From contig NC_135128.1 of the NCBI RefSeq assembly GCF_050908995.1, positions 10,569,114-10,633,113 of the forward strand: a stretch of 64,000 nt of DNA, given 5' to 3'. The position numbers and the translations under genes were made by a program. Source of the DNA: Andrena cerasifolii. Its lineage: Eukaryota > Arthropoda > Insecta > Hymenoptera > Andrenidae. This document shows, one piece after another, positions 49,101 to 61,900 of the stretch (the first letter of the stretch is position 1; every line of letters starts with the position of its first letter). The notes below the pieces were generated by a model that worked only from the letters and a program-made list of their open reading frames with translations, ran no database searches and was not told where the DNA came from.

Positions 49101-51105
49101 TCAAGGATAACGTCAGGCTCGAGCCATTGAAAGCTATCGAATCGACGAGCGCCGAATAAGTTAATCCAGCCTCTTTAACGGCAAATCATTCGCCCGGCGA
49201 GCAACAACGCCGCCAGTGGTGCCAGCGGAGCTGTCCAGCTGAAACGAAAGGGAAAGACCGCGGGGCAAAGGGACGGCGGAAAAAGAAAGGAAAACGAAGG
49301 AATCGTTTTCGCGGGATATCTATAATGAGATCGGTGGCATTGATTCCCAGGCAAAAGTTGAAAATCACTTTGACCGGATCGCTCGGTTCGGAAGTTACGC
49401 CCACGGGCCTGGAGCAGGCGCGAGTGATCTATTTACGATCAGGTGTGATCTATCGGCGATCGACGGCCGTGGGTGGCGGACATTCGATCCACAGTACTGG
49501 ATCTGGACACCGGTGAGAGGTCATTCTGACTCATTTGAGCCACCGACGTGACGAATCGCGCGGCGAACAGCGATTACATAAGCGTGCATCGAAATTCAAG
49601 TGCACGATGCGTGAATGGGAGTCGTCCTTAAATTACGCGCAGCTTTTCGAGGGGAGAGGGTCGCGATTTTCTTGCGTCTTCTTACAAAGAGGGGAGAGGG
49701 TGTCAGCTAGCGTCTTACGTAATATTTTTTAACCTAATCTTCAATACGAGCAGCATAAGAAAACGATGCTTCATCGCACACGCGAAACCGAGTTAAATAA
49801 ATTATACGACACCTTTAAACAAATTTTAATAACTGAAGAAATGCAACGTAAAAAATATTACGTAAGGAAAGGGAGGCGGTGGGTGTTTGAATATAAAATA
49901 TTACAAATTCTTAGACTGGGGGAGGAAGGGGGTAAGAAACCACGAAAATTACTCGTACGTAATTTAAGGACAGCTCCATGGAATTACTGATTACTAATTC
50001 GTGTGATGTTGCGAGATGTGTGAGTTTTTCTTGTGCTTCAACTTCTTCAATAATCACAGTGAAATAGGGGAAGCTATACATCCCCTTCGGTGCATCTAAT
50101 CAACGTCAAGCTTGACAAACTAACGATCCGATCGCTCGCGCTACCATTGATATTTACTACTTGCTTTACGACAGCCCGCGCAATCGTCCAGCGATCGACT
50201 AATGAAATAAACGTCGGGGGATAGAGATTTTTCAGCGGGTGATTTACGAGAGAAACCGTTGTAACCGTGAGCCTTAAGTCGGCTCGAACAGGCAGCGGCC
50301 TAAGAGGCATTCCCTCTGTCGCTTAATGAGCAGCGTTTAGCAGCGTTTAGCGGAATCAGGCGTCACCTTTTGCCGGCCGTTGGTAAACACCGTGAAACCC
50401 ATTGGGTGGCAGGAAAAAGTGGCGTGCCGCTTATAGCCGCCCGCAAAAGCGACGCGACGCCCTGGGCGGATCGGGGCCCGACGCGCTCGGCGATATATAT
50501 CGATCGCCGGGTCCGATTGCGTAATTGCAATTAAAGCGATCTTGTAATCGTAAGCGCGGGTATAATTAATGAACTGAATCGTGCTGACGCTCCGAGCGTT
50601 GTCTATCGGGCCGCACGATCGTGCCGCGGGCCCCGTGAGTAAGCGCAATTTGCCATATTGTCTCTAATAATCCCGGCTAATTAGTTTTGTCTCCCGTTTA
50701 TATCGCCGCGCAACCGCCGCCTCGTCTGCCGCGTTCGCCAGGCGGAAGAGAAAGCATCGCCCACGCGTTGCCACGAACGCCGCAAAAATTTGGAAAGAAA
50801 CGGAGAGGCTGCTCGAGGATCTCAGGGAGCTTCTACGACCGTTGTTCCTCGCCATGCGGCGATGGGAGTCGATGTGCGCGGCGTTTCGTGGGTCGAAGTT
50901 GCTTGACAGACGGCTGGTGGTGTTGGAGACTTTCAGGAAATTTGCGGGATGGGATAAGGGATGTTTCTTGGAGATGGTAGGTGGGTGCTGATCTTTGGCT
51001 CGACTTTGCGAAGGTACACCGGCGTTCATAAGTATTAGGACACCCTCTGTAGTTGCACAATATATGATTTTTGGTTTTGATTAGACACTTTGCAGTGCTT
51101 TTAAT
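46130..51105. other. Intergenic, no supported gene
   Basis: The segment is CpG-rich at about 47.65-48.3 and 50.3-50.95 kb, where frames are open on both strands without domains. One copy of a short dispersed repeat lies at 48655-48735. A direct repeat of AGCAGCGTTTAG occurs at about 50330-50351. No exon chain or RNA gene is supported. Confidence 0.5.
48655..48735 (+). repeat. Short dispersed repeat, copy 1
   Basis: About 75 bases match 56085-56147 in the same orientation. Shared words include TTATAAC, TTAATAAATAAAAT and TATTTCTG. Identity is about 80% by eye. It is probably a transposon fragment. Confidence 0.6.
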
Positions 51106-51343
51106 TTAAGGGGTCTCCCTACCTTGACGGGCGAAAAATTATGCGAGTTTTGGGAACGTTTTAAAACAAAACCATTAGATATATTTACTTCCAGCTTTGC
51201 GGCTTCATTTCTCAATTAAATATTGTCAAAATGTGTACAAATATATGCATAGTTTTCAATTAATATAATATGAGGGTTTTTCTTTAAAAAAAAAACAAAT
51301 ATCGCGCTCCTTTTCCGGCCGAAAAAGTAGGGAGACCCCTTAA
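51106..51343. mobile_element. TTAA-flanked MITE (piggyBac-like), element 3
   Basis: The left end TTAAGGGGTCTCCCTAC and the right end GTAGGGAGACCCCTTAA are exact reverse complements over 17 bases, and both borders are TTAA. The 238-base body is AT-rich and non-coding. Its outermost TTAAGGGGT is shared with element 1, so both may have used the same transposase even though their interiors differ. Confidence 0.88.
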
Positions 51344-52058
51344 CCAAATAAACTAAAATTTGTTAGAGTTCTTCAATCAACCTAAACAAATTTTTTCTCA
51401 AATTCAATCTCTCGTTCTGCAGGTTTCAGTTCAGATTACGTTCTATCAAATTCCGTGATATATAAAGGGATGATTGTTTCATTACCTGCACGATTTCTGC
51501 GAAGAACGCAGGTTGCGTGGCCGCACGACTCGGCGAAGTGCTCGCTCGTCCTGTTTCCCGTGCCCTGAACCGATTCCTCGGAGCAACTCGAGCGGGGACG
51601 TAGTCAAAGAAGCTAAATTGAAACGTAAAAGCGAACTAGGAAATAATCAAGGGATCTTCCATGCGCTTCTTCTTCTTGCAAACGGGGCATAAAACCAGCA
51701 CCGCCATAAATCCGCGACCTACGGGCCGTCGGCGGCGACTCGCTCGCTTCGTCTCCTTACGTTGCATTACCTTTCCCTTACGTGCAGAACTAATTCCTTC
51801 GTCTAATAGACCGTGGGCTCTTCCTCCCTTTCTCCATAGCCTCGTGGGCACTGCGGGGACATAAAAGAGTCACGTAGCACTTCCTCTACTCGCAGCATCG
51901 GATTCGAGCCTATGGTAATCGCCTTCAACGAGCTTCTAACGTGCTCGTGCAGCAGACACTAATAGCTCTGGTTACGATCATCCCGAGAAATATGAAGTAT
52001 TGTGGGATCAGGAACCCCCTTAAGAGGTAACCCGGAATATACATGGAGACCTCGGAGG

Positions 52059-52155
52059 GTCAGCGTTGGTGGAGTTGGTTAAGGCGCCTGACCAGTACAC
52101 CGAGGATCCGCGCGGATCGTGGGTTCAAATCCCATCGCCCCGAGATCCTTTTTTT
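52059..52155 (+). pseudogene. tRNA-like Pol III unit, probably a pseudogene or SINE head
   Basis: An A-box-like TGGTGGAGTTGG and a B-box GGTTCAAATCC are present in tRNA order. They are followed by the end CGCCCCGA and a seven-T run at 52149-52155 that would stop Pol III. The hairpin GATCC-GCGC-GGATC between the anticodon region and the T-arm looks like a long class II (Leu/Ser) variable arm. The acceptor strands GTCAGCG and CGCCCCG pair at only three of seven positions, and the anticodon stem is imperfect. A functional tRNA is therefore doubtful. Confidence 0.5.
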
Positions 52156-54398
52156 CCGAGGCTCCCAAACAAAACCAATTTCGTACAGTGTCATTGCCAA
52201 AGGATCTCTAAAATTCAGCACAAAAAAAAATAAAAATAAAAAGGAAAAGATGTAAAACTTGGGAAATTACTCTTGAGGAAAAATCAAGTTTGCAGTTCTC
52301 TGAAGAAAGTTTGGAATTCGCAGAGTGCTCGTCAGAACGTGTGCAGCAGCATTTCTTCCACTGAAAGCCACTCTCCGCGACAGAGTTGTAGTATCCTTGT
52401 TTCACGCGTCAGGAAAAAAAAATGCGGCGTCCCGAGGTGCGCAATGAACGCCTCGTAACTTCATCCTAATCCTGAAGCGCGGGGGAAGTGCAGAGTGCTC
52501 GGGTCCGTGGAGATAAATAACGTTTACGCCGCCGTTAGGGGATGGAAAACGGCGTGATTGTCGCCGCGCTGGTGGCGGTGCTCGTGCAGATTTCCCAACC
52601 CGAGGCCAGCTTACCTAGAATTTGTAAATCAACGTCAAAGCGAGGCGCACGTTCGCGCGCGTGATGCAAACGCGTCGCCCGACCTATTCACGCCCACCGT
52701 CGCGACCATAGCTGCCAACTATAATTGACTTTGTATTGAGATTTATCTGGTTCACGGCGATCCTTTAACAAAGATTTCCTCGGGGTTTATTGGCTCCGGT
52801 TACGACAGAACACTCGCGGTCACCACGGCGCTGTGTAATTAAACCAGCCTCGCAGTTTACGACTACGCCGCGGTAATTCCTTCCCAACGATCTTGTCGCC
52901 GGCTTGTTGTTGCCGGGAAAGTAAAAAACCAAAGCCTCGCGCTGGCCTTCCTGTTCGACGATCCCGATTATTACGGAAATGGGGAGATCGCAGGGTGATT
53001 CGTGTCATCTGTCCGATGAGAATGCATCCTTTGATCTACCCTGTGATTCGTGAATGATGGCGAACTTGGAGCGTCTTTGATGATCTGGGGATCAGACTGA
53101 GGAGATTGTTTGCATCGTGGATTTAGAGATTTGTAGATGGAAATTGGAAGTTTGTGGGGAAGTGATATGAAATTGAAATATTTAAAATTTACAGATCATC
53201 GTGCACAGTATTTCAGTTTCCAGTGCAATGAAGATGTATTGTCACTATGAGTTTAATGAGGACTTGCAGCATTCGGATTTAAAGTTAAAAGAATGTTGGC
53301 TAATTTAAATGGTCCCATTTGTATGTTCTTTAAGAACGACTTTTCGAGGAGTCCCTTCATTTGCGCAATCGTAGCGATTCCTTTTTATTTCTGCATTCCC
53401 ATATCGTGGTGACGGTCGCATAACTTTCGCGAAACGACTGCTGGCTTGGTCCACGCGGACAATCAGATAAAACCGAACACCCGCACGATGTTATGTAATC
53501 AAACACGCCTTAACACGTGCGTGTGACCTGATACCGGTGTGTTTGTGCGCGTCGTTTTAATTCTTTTGGCGACTCGGTCTTTTAAGTTTCTCTTTCTGCT
53601 CGAGAAGGGGAGATGCCGTGTAGATGTATAATAATACGTGGACAGTACCTGAAAAATCATTGATAAAGTAATCCTTAGATGAGGTGAACCTTAAGTGTCC
53701 TTAACTGTATCTCGCTAAAAAAAAAAAGAAACCGGAAAGCAAACTAGCAAATGTTAGATTTTTCACGAGTAAAAGTCCTCGTTCCATGCAATTTGCAAAT
53801 TTATTTCTAAACAAAATGGCCAACAACATCCTTGTAACGCGAGACTTTCTAAGCAGTACAAGGATACAAGATTTCTATTAATTATCTAAGGAGCAGCTTA
53901 CACAGAATTTCCGGCTGACAAAATGTCATTGGATTAAGAGATTATCGCGATGTGACAATCAGAAACGCGGGATAATTGTCGGTTGCTCGTAACACAATGA
54001 TCATTCGCGATAATAGCATGCTAAGACCTGCTAGACACTGGACGACAACGTGTGTCACGATCGACTTGCGTCACGCACGCACGCTGAATAATTAATGATA
54101 TCCACCGTGGAAAGAAATAAACGTGTCCTGGCTCCGTGGAATCGAATAAACATACCACAGAATTAATTTCGGACGTGTTGCCGGTCGAGGAACGTGCCCG
54201 ATTCTTAATCGATCTAGAAACACACCCTCTGAAAAGGTAATTATTCAAACGATGCTAAACTTAAGAGATCTGGTACAGTAGGTGCCGCGAAATTTGATAG
54301 CTTTAAACGTTTATCTTGAACCAAAAACAAAGCATATATTTTATGCAAAATGTTATGTATCCTAGCTATATAATGAGTTCTAACCCGTTTATGATTAA

Positions 54399-54428
54399 TG
54401 AATAAATAAATAAATAAATAAATAAATA
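54399..54428. repeat. (AAAT)n microsatellite
   Basis: About seven units of AATA/AAAT follow ATTAATG. It is a simple repeat in AT-rich DNA. Confidence 0.85.
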
Positions 54429-56084
54429 TTTATGATGCTATATTATATCTCCAATGCATCATTTTCACTGCACCTTATCGTTTGGTAATCCAGGACTCAG
54501 ACACTCAAAGGACCTCTCTATTCACGCTCAACCCCGCAAGCTTTCGAGAAGTCCGCCAAATGATTCGGCAATTGGTGGATGATTGCGCAAGAGGCGCGCA
54601 GAGGAAATGTCCACGCTTACTAAAAAGATAAAAGAAGCTGCTGCTCTACTTCGATCGAGCCGTTTCTGGCAGCTGATGCAAGCGTCGAACTCGGTCCTGT
54701 ATAACGAATCGTTTAACATTATAATGACGAGGGCCCACGAGAACAGTCGTAACAGGTAGGAACATACCTTGAGACCTGTTGCGAGAGAGAACGGACCCCC
54801 CGCAGCCTGCGTTCACCGACGTCAGATGTTATCTTCATCTATCTCGGCCTAGAGAAGCTAGCCGCTAGATCGACTTTTGATCTCCCGCTTCTGCTCGTGG
54901 CTACGCGAAAAGATCGTGCGCAAAGTCGCCGTTACCATCGCGGGAATCTCGGGGCCCTCGTGGGTGATAACAGGGGGGCCCGCATGGCCCTGTCGCGCCC
55001 ATAGTTCTTCGAGGCAATTCACTACAACCACTTCGACAGGATTTCGACTTAAGGTGGTCGGAAAGCTTTAAACGCGAATAACTCAAAAAGTGTTGACCTT
55101 CTGATACTATAAGGGGGTGGTTCGTGAAGAGGAAAATGTCGTCGGTATGACCTGAAAGTTTCATTAAAATCGAGGCTCCGAAAGACGCAGGAGGTCCAGA
55201 CTTGTGGGAAGTGTCCTCCCAAAAATTAAAAGGCCTCCCACATAGTCCAGGAATCGATATATCACGAGTTAAGATGTACCGTGGCACTTTAACTAGTGCA
55301 CCTGTCCGATCGCGATCGCGTTTGGCAACTGACTGCGAGGTCGCGCCGAATTTCAATGTTACGATCAAGGCAGAGGTTGTCGACGACGCTCGATCGTTGC
55401 CCATACAAGATAGAATTTCTCAGAAACATTAATTTAAAAAAATGGTCCGTCCTATACTTGATCTGTGATGCAAAGTGCACACCCCCAGCCAGGTAATTTC
55501 ATTCTCACATTACCTGCGAGTTGTTTATAACGTTTTTTGGTCTACGAAATGGCCAAACTTTTAAAACTCGTTAAAAACAATAAATGGACACCATTATTAC
55601 CCAATAACGTGCAGCAGCATCTATCGAATGCGCGAATAAATATAGAAATAAGACGTTTATAAAATCCCAGCGGGTAGTTGATGGACCACTGACAGATGAC
55701 TACGCCAATAAATTTGCCAGCAGAAACTTGCAGAATTTCAATTGCACGTGGCAGTATTCCTTCAACGAATGAATGTAAAAAATATAATTACAGGAGCACT
55801 TAAGAAGCAATGAACAGAGAATAAATTAAAGCCTTGACATTTGCTTACCTGTATCGATCCGCATATTCGATAAATCCACGTCGCCAATCGCTCTGCAGCC
55901 GATAAATACTCTCGAGCAACTTCAAATTAATTTCTCCCACGTTTTCAACCAATTCCTAAGCCGATCTTCATCGAATTCCAAAGTCTGTACAGCTTCTGCT
56001 AAAAATAAATATTTTGCGGTTCATCTACTGGCAATTTGTTAAAATTATTCTTCAACCGGTGATCCGGACCCGTTCGCGGTAATT

Positions 56085-56147
56085 TTTTTAATCTTATAAC
56101 ATTAGACTTAATAAATAAAATCCTATCTACGTTGGTTTTTATTTCTG
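56085..56147 (+). repeat. Short dispersed repeat, copy 2
   Basis: This is the partner of 48655-48735, aligned through TTATAAC, TTAATAAATAAAAT and TTTTTATTTCTG. Confidence 0.6.
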
Positions 56148-56280
56148 CACAAAGGTGGACGAACGCTGCCCTACGCTGTGTATTAATAAAAACCAGGAGC
56201 AGTGCCGAGGGAGGAATGAAAACTCCGCGAACTCCTTTTCTTCTCAATATAGTTGAATTCGAGAAAGCATAATAAATACG

Positions 56281-56318
56281 TTATCAAGGAATAACAATTG
56301 CTATCAAGGAATAACAAT
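56281..56318. repeat. 20-bp tandem duplication
   Basis: TATCAAGGAATAACAATTGC occurs twice in immediate succession, the second copy incomplete at its end. It is a recent slippage or duplication event without gene context. Confidence 0.8.
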
Positions 56319-58908
56319 GTATGTACAGAACAGCGCAGTAACATCATTATATCGATCTGATCCGCAACGAATATAAAATTACAGCTACACAATTCGAGAA
56401 TAAATAACGTCGCGACACATGTAATCTGTTACAGAATAATGTTTCATATAAAGCTATTAGGAAGGATTGTACTGTGCCGACGGTTAAGGGCCGTGCGGAT
56501 AGAAGTTGCGCTTCTAGCGTTCTACGCGCGACGTAGAAGGAAAACTTACGCCCTTTGGACAGACATTCGAGCGATCGTTACACTGACTACTACGATAAGC
56601 GTGTCGATGTGATTAACATGCGGCATGGTCCATATCATTTCCTTTCGTTTTTCTTTTTTTTTTTTTCAATACGCGTATCGTGTTATAAAAGTGGACGTAC
56701 GATGTTTTCTTTCCTCGTGGCTGTGGTCGAACGAACGCGAAGCAACGACGAGCTTGGAATTAAAGTGAGAATTAAAAATACTTTCTGTTGGTTGCCGTAT
56801 TCGGCCGCGTCTCCACAATGAGCAACGCGCTCCGCAGAATACGAGCGAAACGATTCTCTTTCAAGTAAGTTGTCTTTGAGAAGCGACATTTTCCAAACGT
56901 TTCTAGCACATCCCGCACATTACGCGCTTGGAAACGCGACCGCCCGGGTAATCGTTTTCTTCAGTCATCTCGTGTAACAAACAGAGTTGCTCGATTTACA
57001 ATAATAGTTAAACGTCTACGTGTTCGAAGCGCAGAGTGCCTGAATCTCGACTGGCCGAACGTCAGGAACATTGCCTTTGGGTGAATGGGCGAAACGAGCC
57101 AAATAAAACGGTCAACTGAATGTGCTACTGAAAACGCTTGCCTTTGTAGCAAATTGTGAATGAGAAAAAGTAACGATATCGTAATGAAATGAAGACTACT
57201 ACTGGCCAGTAGCGTTGAAATTCAGGCAGTCTGTAAACAAGTGAACGCAGTAAGGTGGCCGAATTCTTAAACGAAATTTAATTTATAAAGCTCAAGTTTC
57301 TCTGAAACTTTCTACCGAATTCAATTGCACCGGATTTAATTGCACTCCGTTTGAATTTAAGACTTAAGTCTTTAAGTTTATACGGGCTTCAACTAAAAAA
57401 GATAAAGGTTTCGATTGCATTAGCTTAAACAATACTCGCTTGACAATTTCGAAGCGATCAGAATTCAAAGCGGCGGAGAAATTTGATGGCCACCTTAATC
57501 TAAAGATAGTAATGTATAGTTTCAATAGCTTATTTGTACAAGACGTAGAATGTTATTGCACTTAAATAACGTAGAGTTTCCCCCGCCGCGAGCCACGTTT
57601 CTTAACATAAATAAAAATAAATTGCTTGGAGGATGTGGCGCGACGGTGGGACTTGAATAATTTAAATATTTTACAAAAGAGGCTTCGCTCGGAGTTCCCT
57701 TCGTTAAATTAATAAATAATCGCTCGGTGTGATCGCGCACACAATAGTAACCGTTTTGTTGCTTTAATTATAATTCTAGCGAGGATCAAGTGTCGCCGAC
57801 ACTGGCTAGTAACTAGGCTGCAGTCACTTATTTCGCCTCGAGTCGCTGGACATTGCTCAAAAGACGGGTCGAAAAATATATCGGAACTGAAACGGACTCA
57901 AAAGCAAGTCGGACCGCCTGGATTCTCATTTAACCTTCACGAGCTGTCTCCACGAAGACTTAAACGTTCGCATAAAATACGCTTCTAATAAATGTCATGG
58001 TTAAGTGAACTTCGGTGCTCGATTATTCATGTAAAATATTGCTCTGCTTTTTCCATTCGTAGTCTTAAAATGCGCAAACCTCGTCTCGAAACGTCGCGTT
58101 ATCTCGAGAATCAGCTTTGAGAACGAATTGGACAAGAGACAGCTGTCCGCAGAGTCCCCCGCAGGGAGACAAATCTGCGCGCGTCCTGTCAGTCATTTCC
58201 CTTTCGATTACCGTTAAACACAAAGTATTTAACCGAAGCAGCATTTCGTTCTTCTTTCTTACTCGACGCTAAAGCCATGGAAATCTCTGTCCTAAGAAAC
58301 AAACTGCTCCGTTCTGCTTCATCATTAAATTACTTGCAACAGAAACTTCCTACGGGGGTCACTCGAACGAAAATACTTCGCCCCATCCATCCCGAGAAAT
58401 TTCCATCGGCGTCGCGTCGGTGAATCGATTATCCGTGTCTACGACGGCAGATCGAATTATCCGAAGCTTAATTTTCCTACGTGTATCAGTCTCAAAAGTG
58501 GATTGAGCGAAATCTTCCCCCAAGGCAAATCGCGCCGGTGTTTTCGCTTATTGCAACTGATATTCCATTTTCTTCACTGGTACCTATGCTCTTTTACTCT
58601 AACTTCGTTCCGCGCTCAGTAAATTGGCAGGATTTGAATCTCCTCGGTGGACTGTGCCTCCACCCTTGCACGGTAACGAGTGAGAAGCGTCTCGATTTTC
58701 GACCGGGAAATATATATTCGCGCGTGGAACACCTTACTTGTCATGAGGAACTTGCTTGTCCCTCGTGGTCAGGCTTTTAGAATCGTCAACCGAACTAAAC
58801 GCTAGCTTTCCTGTGCGACCTTCTCGCATATTTTCCAAATATGCCTCCGGCGCGTCTGTAGAAGTGCACCATCGATTTCTGCCTCGAAATCGAGCGCCGC
58901 CTCTGCTG

Positions 58909-61900
58909 TCAAAGAATCGAGACGTCCTCCGAGTTCCTGACCTCCGGCAGCATAGCGGTTCTCTCCTCCATATGAATGGTCCCGGAGTTATGACACTTCT
59001 CGGGATACTCTATCGTCATTCCTGGCTGGATGTTCATGTACCTGTGCGCCTTATCCTCGCTCGGTTTGAAGTTCTGGAGGGTGATGGCTGGTCCCGTGGA
59101 GCTGTCGCCAGAGTTCAGCAGGAGGGGCCTGGAGCAGTCCAAGTCGCAGGCTATGTCGCCTAGCAGAGAGCCCTGGTTCTGCTTGTCGTCGTGGCAGTTT
59201 ATATCTAGCAAAGGTGGGCTCGGTATGTCCAAGGGGCTCGAGGCCGACGGCGAGGACAGATTGGCGTGGTTCTGGGGTGGCCAGGATAGAGAGAACTTTC
59301 GAATGTTCCCTGTCAGCTGGAGATCGAGCTGCCCCGTGTGCTCGATCTGCACGCTCGCGAGGGGGACGTCGAGACACGGCGACAGGATTCGAGGATTCGT
59401 CGCCAGGAAGTCGACGATCTCCGGAGCGGTTGGCCTCTTCGTGTGCTCTGTCCTCCAGCAGGCGTACATCAGGTTTTCTCTGCAACACGTGAGAAAGTTG
59501 TAGAGTTTTAATGTCGGGAGTCGAGTGTGGTTAAATGTATTAAAACGAGGTTAATGATTGCTCGCAGTGATGATCGAAAGTAGGAGAGTGGATTTCCACT
59601 TACAATGGGATTTTCACTCCTTTAGGAACAATCAACGAATTCCCACCCTTCACGTGACTCAACACCTCGTTATTGCTCATTCCCTGGAACGGAAAGCTAC
59701 CGAACGTCAAGATCTCGTAAAGCAGAACACCGTAGGACCATACGTCCGAGGCTGGAGTGAATATTCCAAGGCCCAGGGACTCCGGAGCCATCCATCTCAC
59801 TGGCAGCATCCCTGAAAGGAGAGTTTCAATCATCTCGATCAAGATCCCTGACCATGACACAAATTGATAAATTTTTCTCTAGCTTCCTCGCGTACCTTTC
59901 CGATTGAACCTGTAGTAATCATTTTCGTACATGGGCCTCGTCATTCCGAAGTCACCGAGCTTCACTATTCGCTGAGCGTTCACCAAGCAGTTGCGGGAGG
60001 CGACATCCCTGGAAAGGGGAGAGTCGAAAATTAACCCACAGCAGTGAGAACAAATGAAACAGAGTAGATGTTTGAAAAGGGGAGGATTTAATTTAAAACA
60101 CTTCTTCGCGACGCTTACCTATGCACGTATTTTAACTGCGCCAAGTAGCTGAGAGCCCTGGCGACATCCAGAGCCATGGCAGTCAGCTTCTTGTTAGAGA
60201 TTTCATCGGAATCTTCGTAATTGTGATCGTTCACGAGATGCCTTCTCGCGAGAAGGTACGTCTTCAAGTCCCCGTACAGCATGAACTCCATAACCGTCAG
60301 CACAGGCTCGCCCTTTATGCACACCCCTAAGAGTTTGATGATGTTCTTATGCTCGAACCTCTTCATCACTTCCACCTCGCTGAGGAAGTCCAGCTTCTCG
60401 TCGGTGGAGCTCCCAACTTTCAAGGTCTTCACAGCCACGGCCAACCAACCCTTCTCAGGGAAGAACGCTTCGCCACCATACACCATGCCAAACGCACCCT
60501 CGCCCAATTTTCGATTGATCACCACCCTGTCCCGCGGTATTTCCCATTTGTCCAAGTCAGAGGTGTCCGTCTGCGAGAAGTCCAGGCCTAGCGATTTAAT
60601 GTACTGCTCGTGCATCCGCACTTTCTCCTCGTACCTAAAGAGATTGAAATATAAACACATGGAGTGGTCGATATTGGAAAGCGTGGTACCCTTCACAGTT
60701 AAGCGTAAGTGCGAATTGAATTTCTTTGGCCAAAGGAATGCCAGATTACTCACTTTCTCTTGATGATGATGAAACCAATGATGAGTACCACGCCCAGGAA
60801 ACCGAAGCCAAGAATGTTGACGATGACGAAGCCGACCTCGCAGGATACGTTGAAGAAATCGGCGAACCCAGCGATAACGCATCTTTGGGGTGGCTCAGAG
60901 CCGTCGTCTGGCATCGTACGCGACAGCCAGACGAACGCAGAGACGTTCAAGTCTAATCTCCCGCCGATCACTTCGTGCTTCGTTTCCGAGACATTCGGGT
61001 GGAAACTGCCGATCAATCGGGTCTCGTTGTTCACGTATTGGAGAATATTGATCACGGTGTACCTCGAAGGCCCACCTAGGAATTTGATCCTCCCTGACAC
61101 CTAAAGGAACAATCAAGTCTCTATCATACTTTGCGATGATCAGAAGTAACTAGAATCGTGTAATCAAATTCACTTCTCAACCACATTAGGTACGTTTTAC
61201 TTTGACAAAAAAGCAAAGATGATCTTGAAATCTCTGAAGTAATTATCGAAAAGAAAATTCAGTGTAACTGTTAGAACCACGACAGCTGCAACAACCAGGG
61301 ATAGTCCCCAACCCGGAAATTCAAAAAAATTATGAAACTTTGGGGATACGTGGAGGATATATAGTTATGTATTACCCCTTTTTGTTGCTTAATATTGACC
61401 CCTGAAAAGTCAGCTACTTTCCGATTTTGTGTTATAACTCGCGAACTATAAGAGAGAAAAAAGTTTTCAAACAAAAGCTACTTCTCTTAATTAGGACGAT
61501 CATTTGGTTAAAGTGTAATAACGTGAGTTATAACACAAAAACGGAAAATAGTCGAATTTTCAGGGGTCAATTTCCCTCCCTTAGAGTGAATTTGGGCCGC
61601 TGTCAGTTTCATAATTTGTTTAATTTTCGGGTTGGCGATCATCCCTTGCAATTCACAAAGCTTCCCTACCAATACGCAACTTTCTCGATCACAGATAGCC
61701 AAATAGTATCAAATATATGCTTAAACCTCACGTACTCCATAGAAATTTGTTTCGCTGATGATGTCCGTCAGTCTGTTGATGCTCTGATCGCTGTGGAGGT
61801 CGAAAACATAGCTCTGGTTCTCTCTAAGTAGTCGATCGATGGCGTAGGCGTACGTCCACATGGCGTCGTAAGCGAAACCAGCGTAATTAGAAGGTGGCTG

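Larger units (their letters stand above)
51344..58908. other. Intergenic, no supported gene
   Basis: It contains a tRNA-like sequence (52059-52143), an AAAT run (about 54399-54428), a 20-bp duplication (56281-56318) and a weak TIR candidate (57251-57497). The rightmost kilobase lies just past the receptor stop and may include its 3' UTR. No AATAAA was found close to that stop, so the transcript end is undefined. Confidence 0.5.

Noticed and set aside
59030..60956. Plus-strand open frames of up to 160 residues
   Set aside because: They are antisense shadows of the receptor exons on the minus strand.
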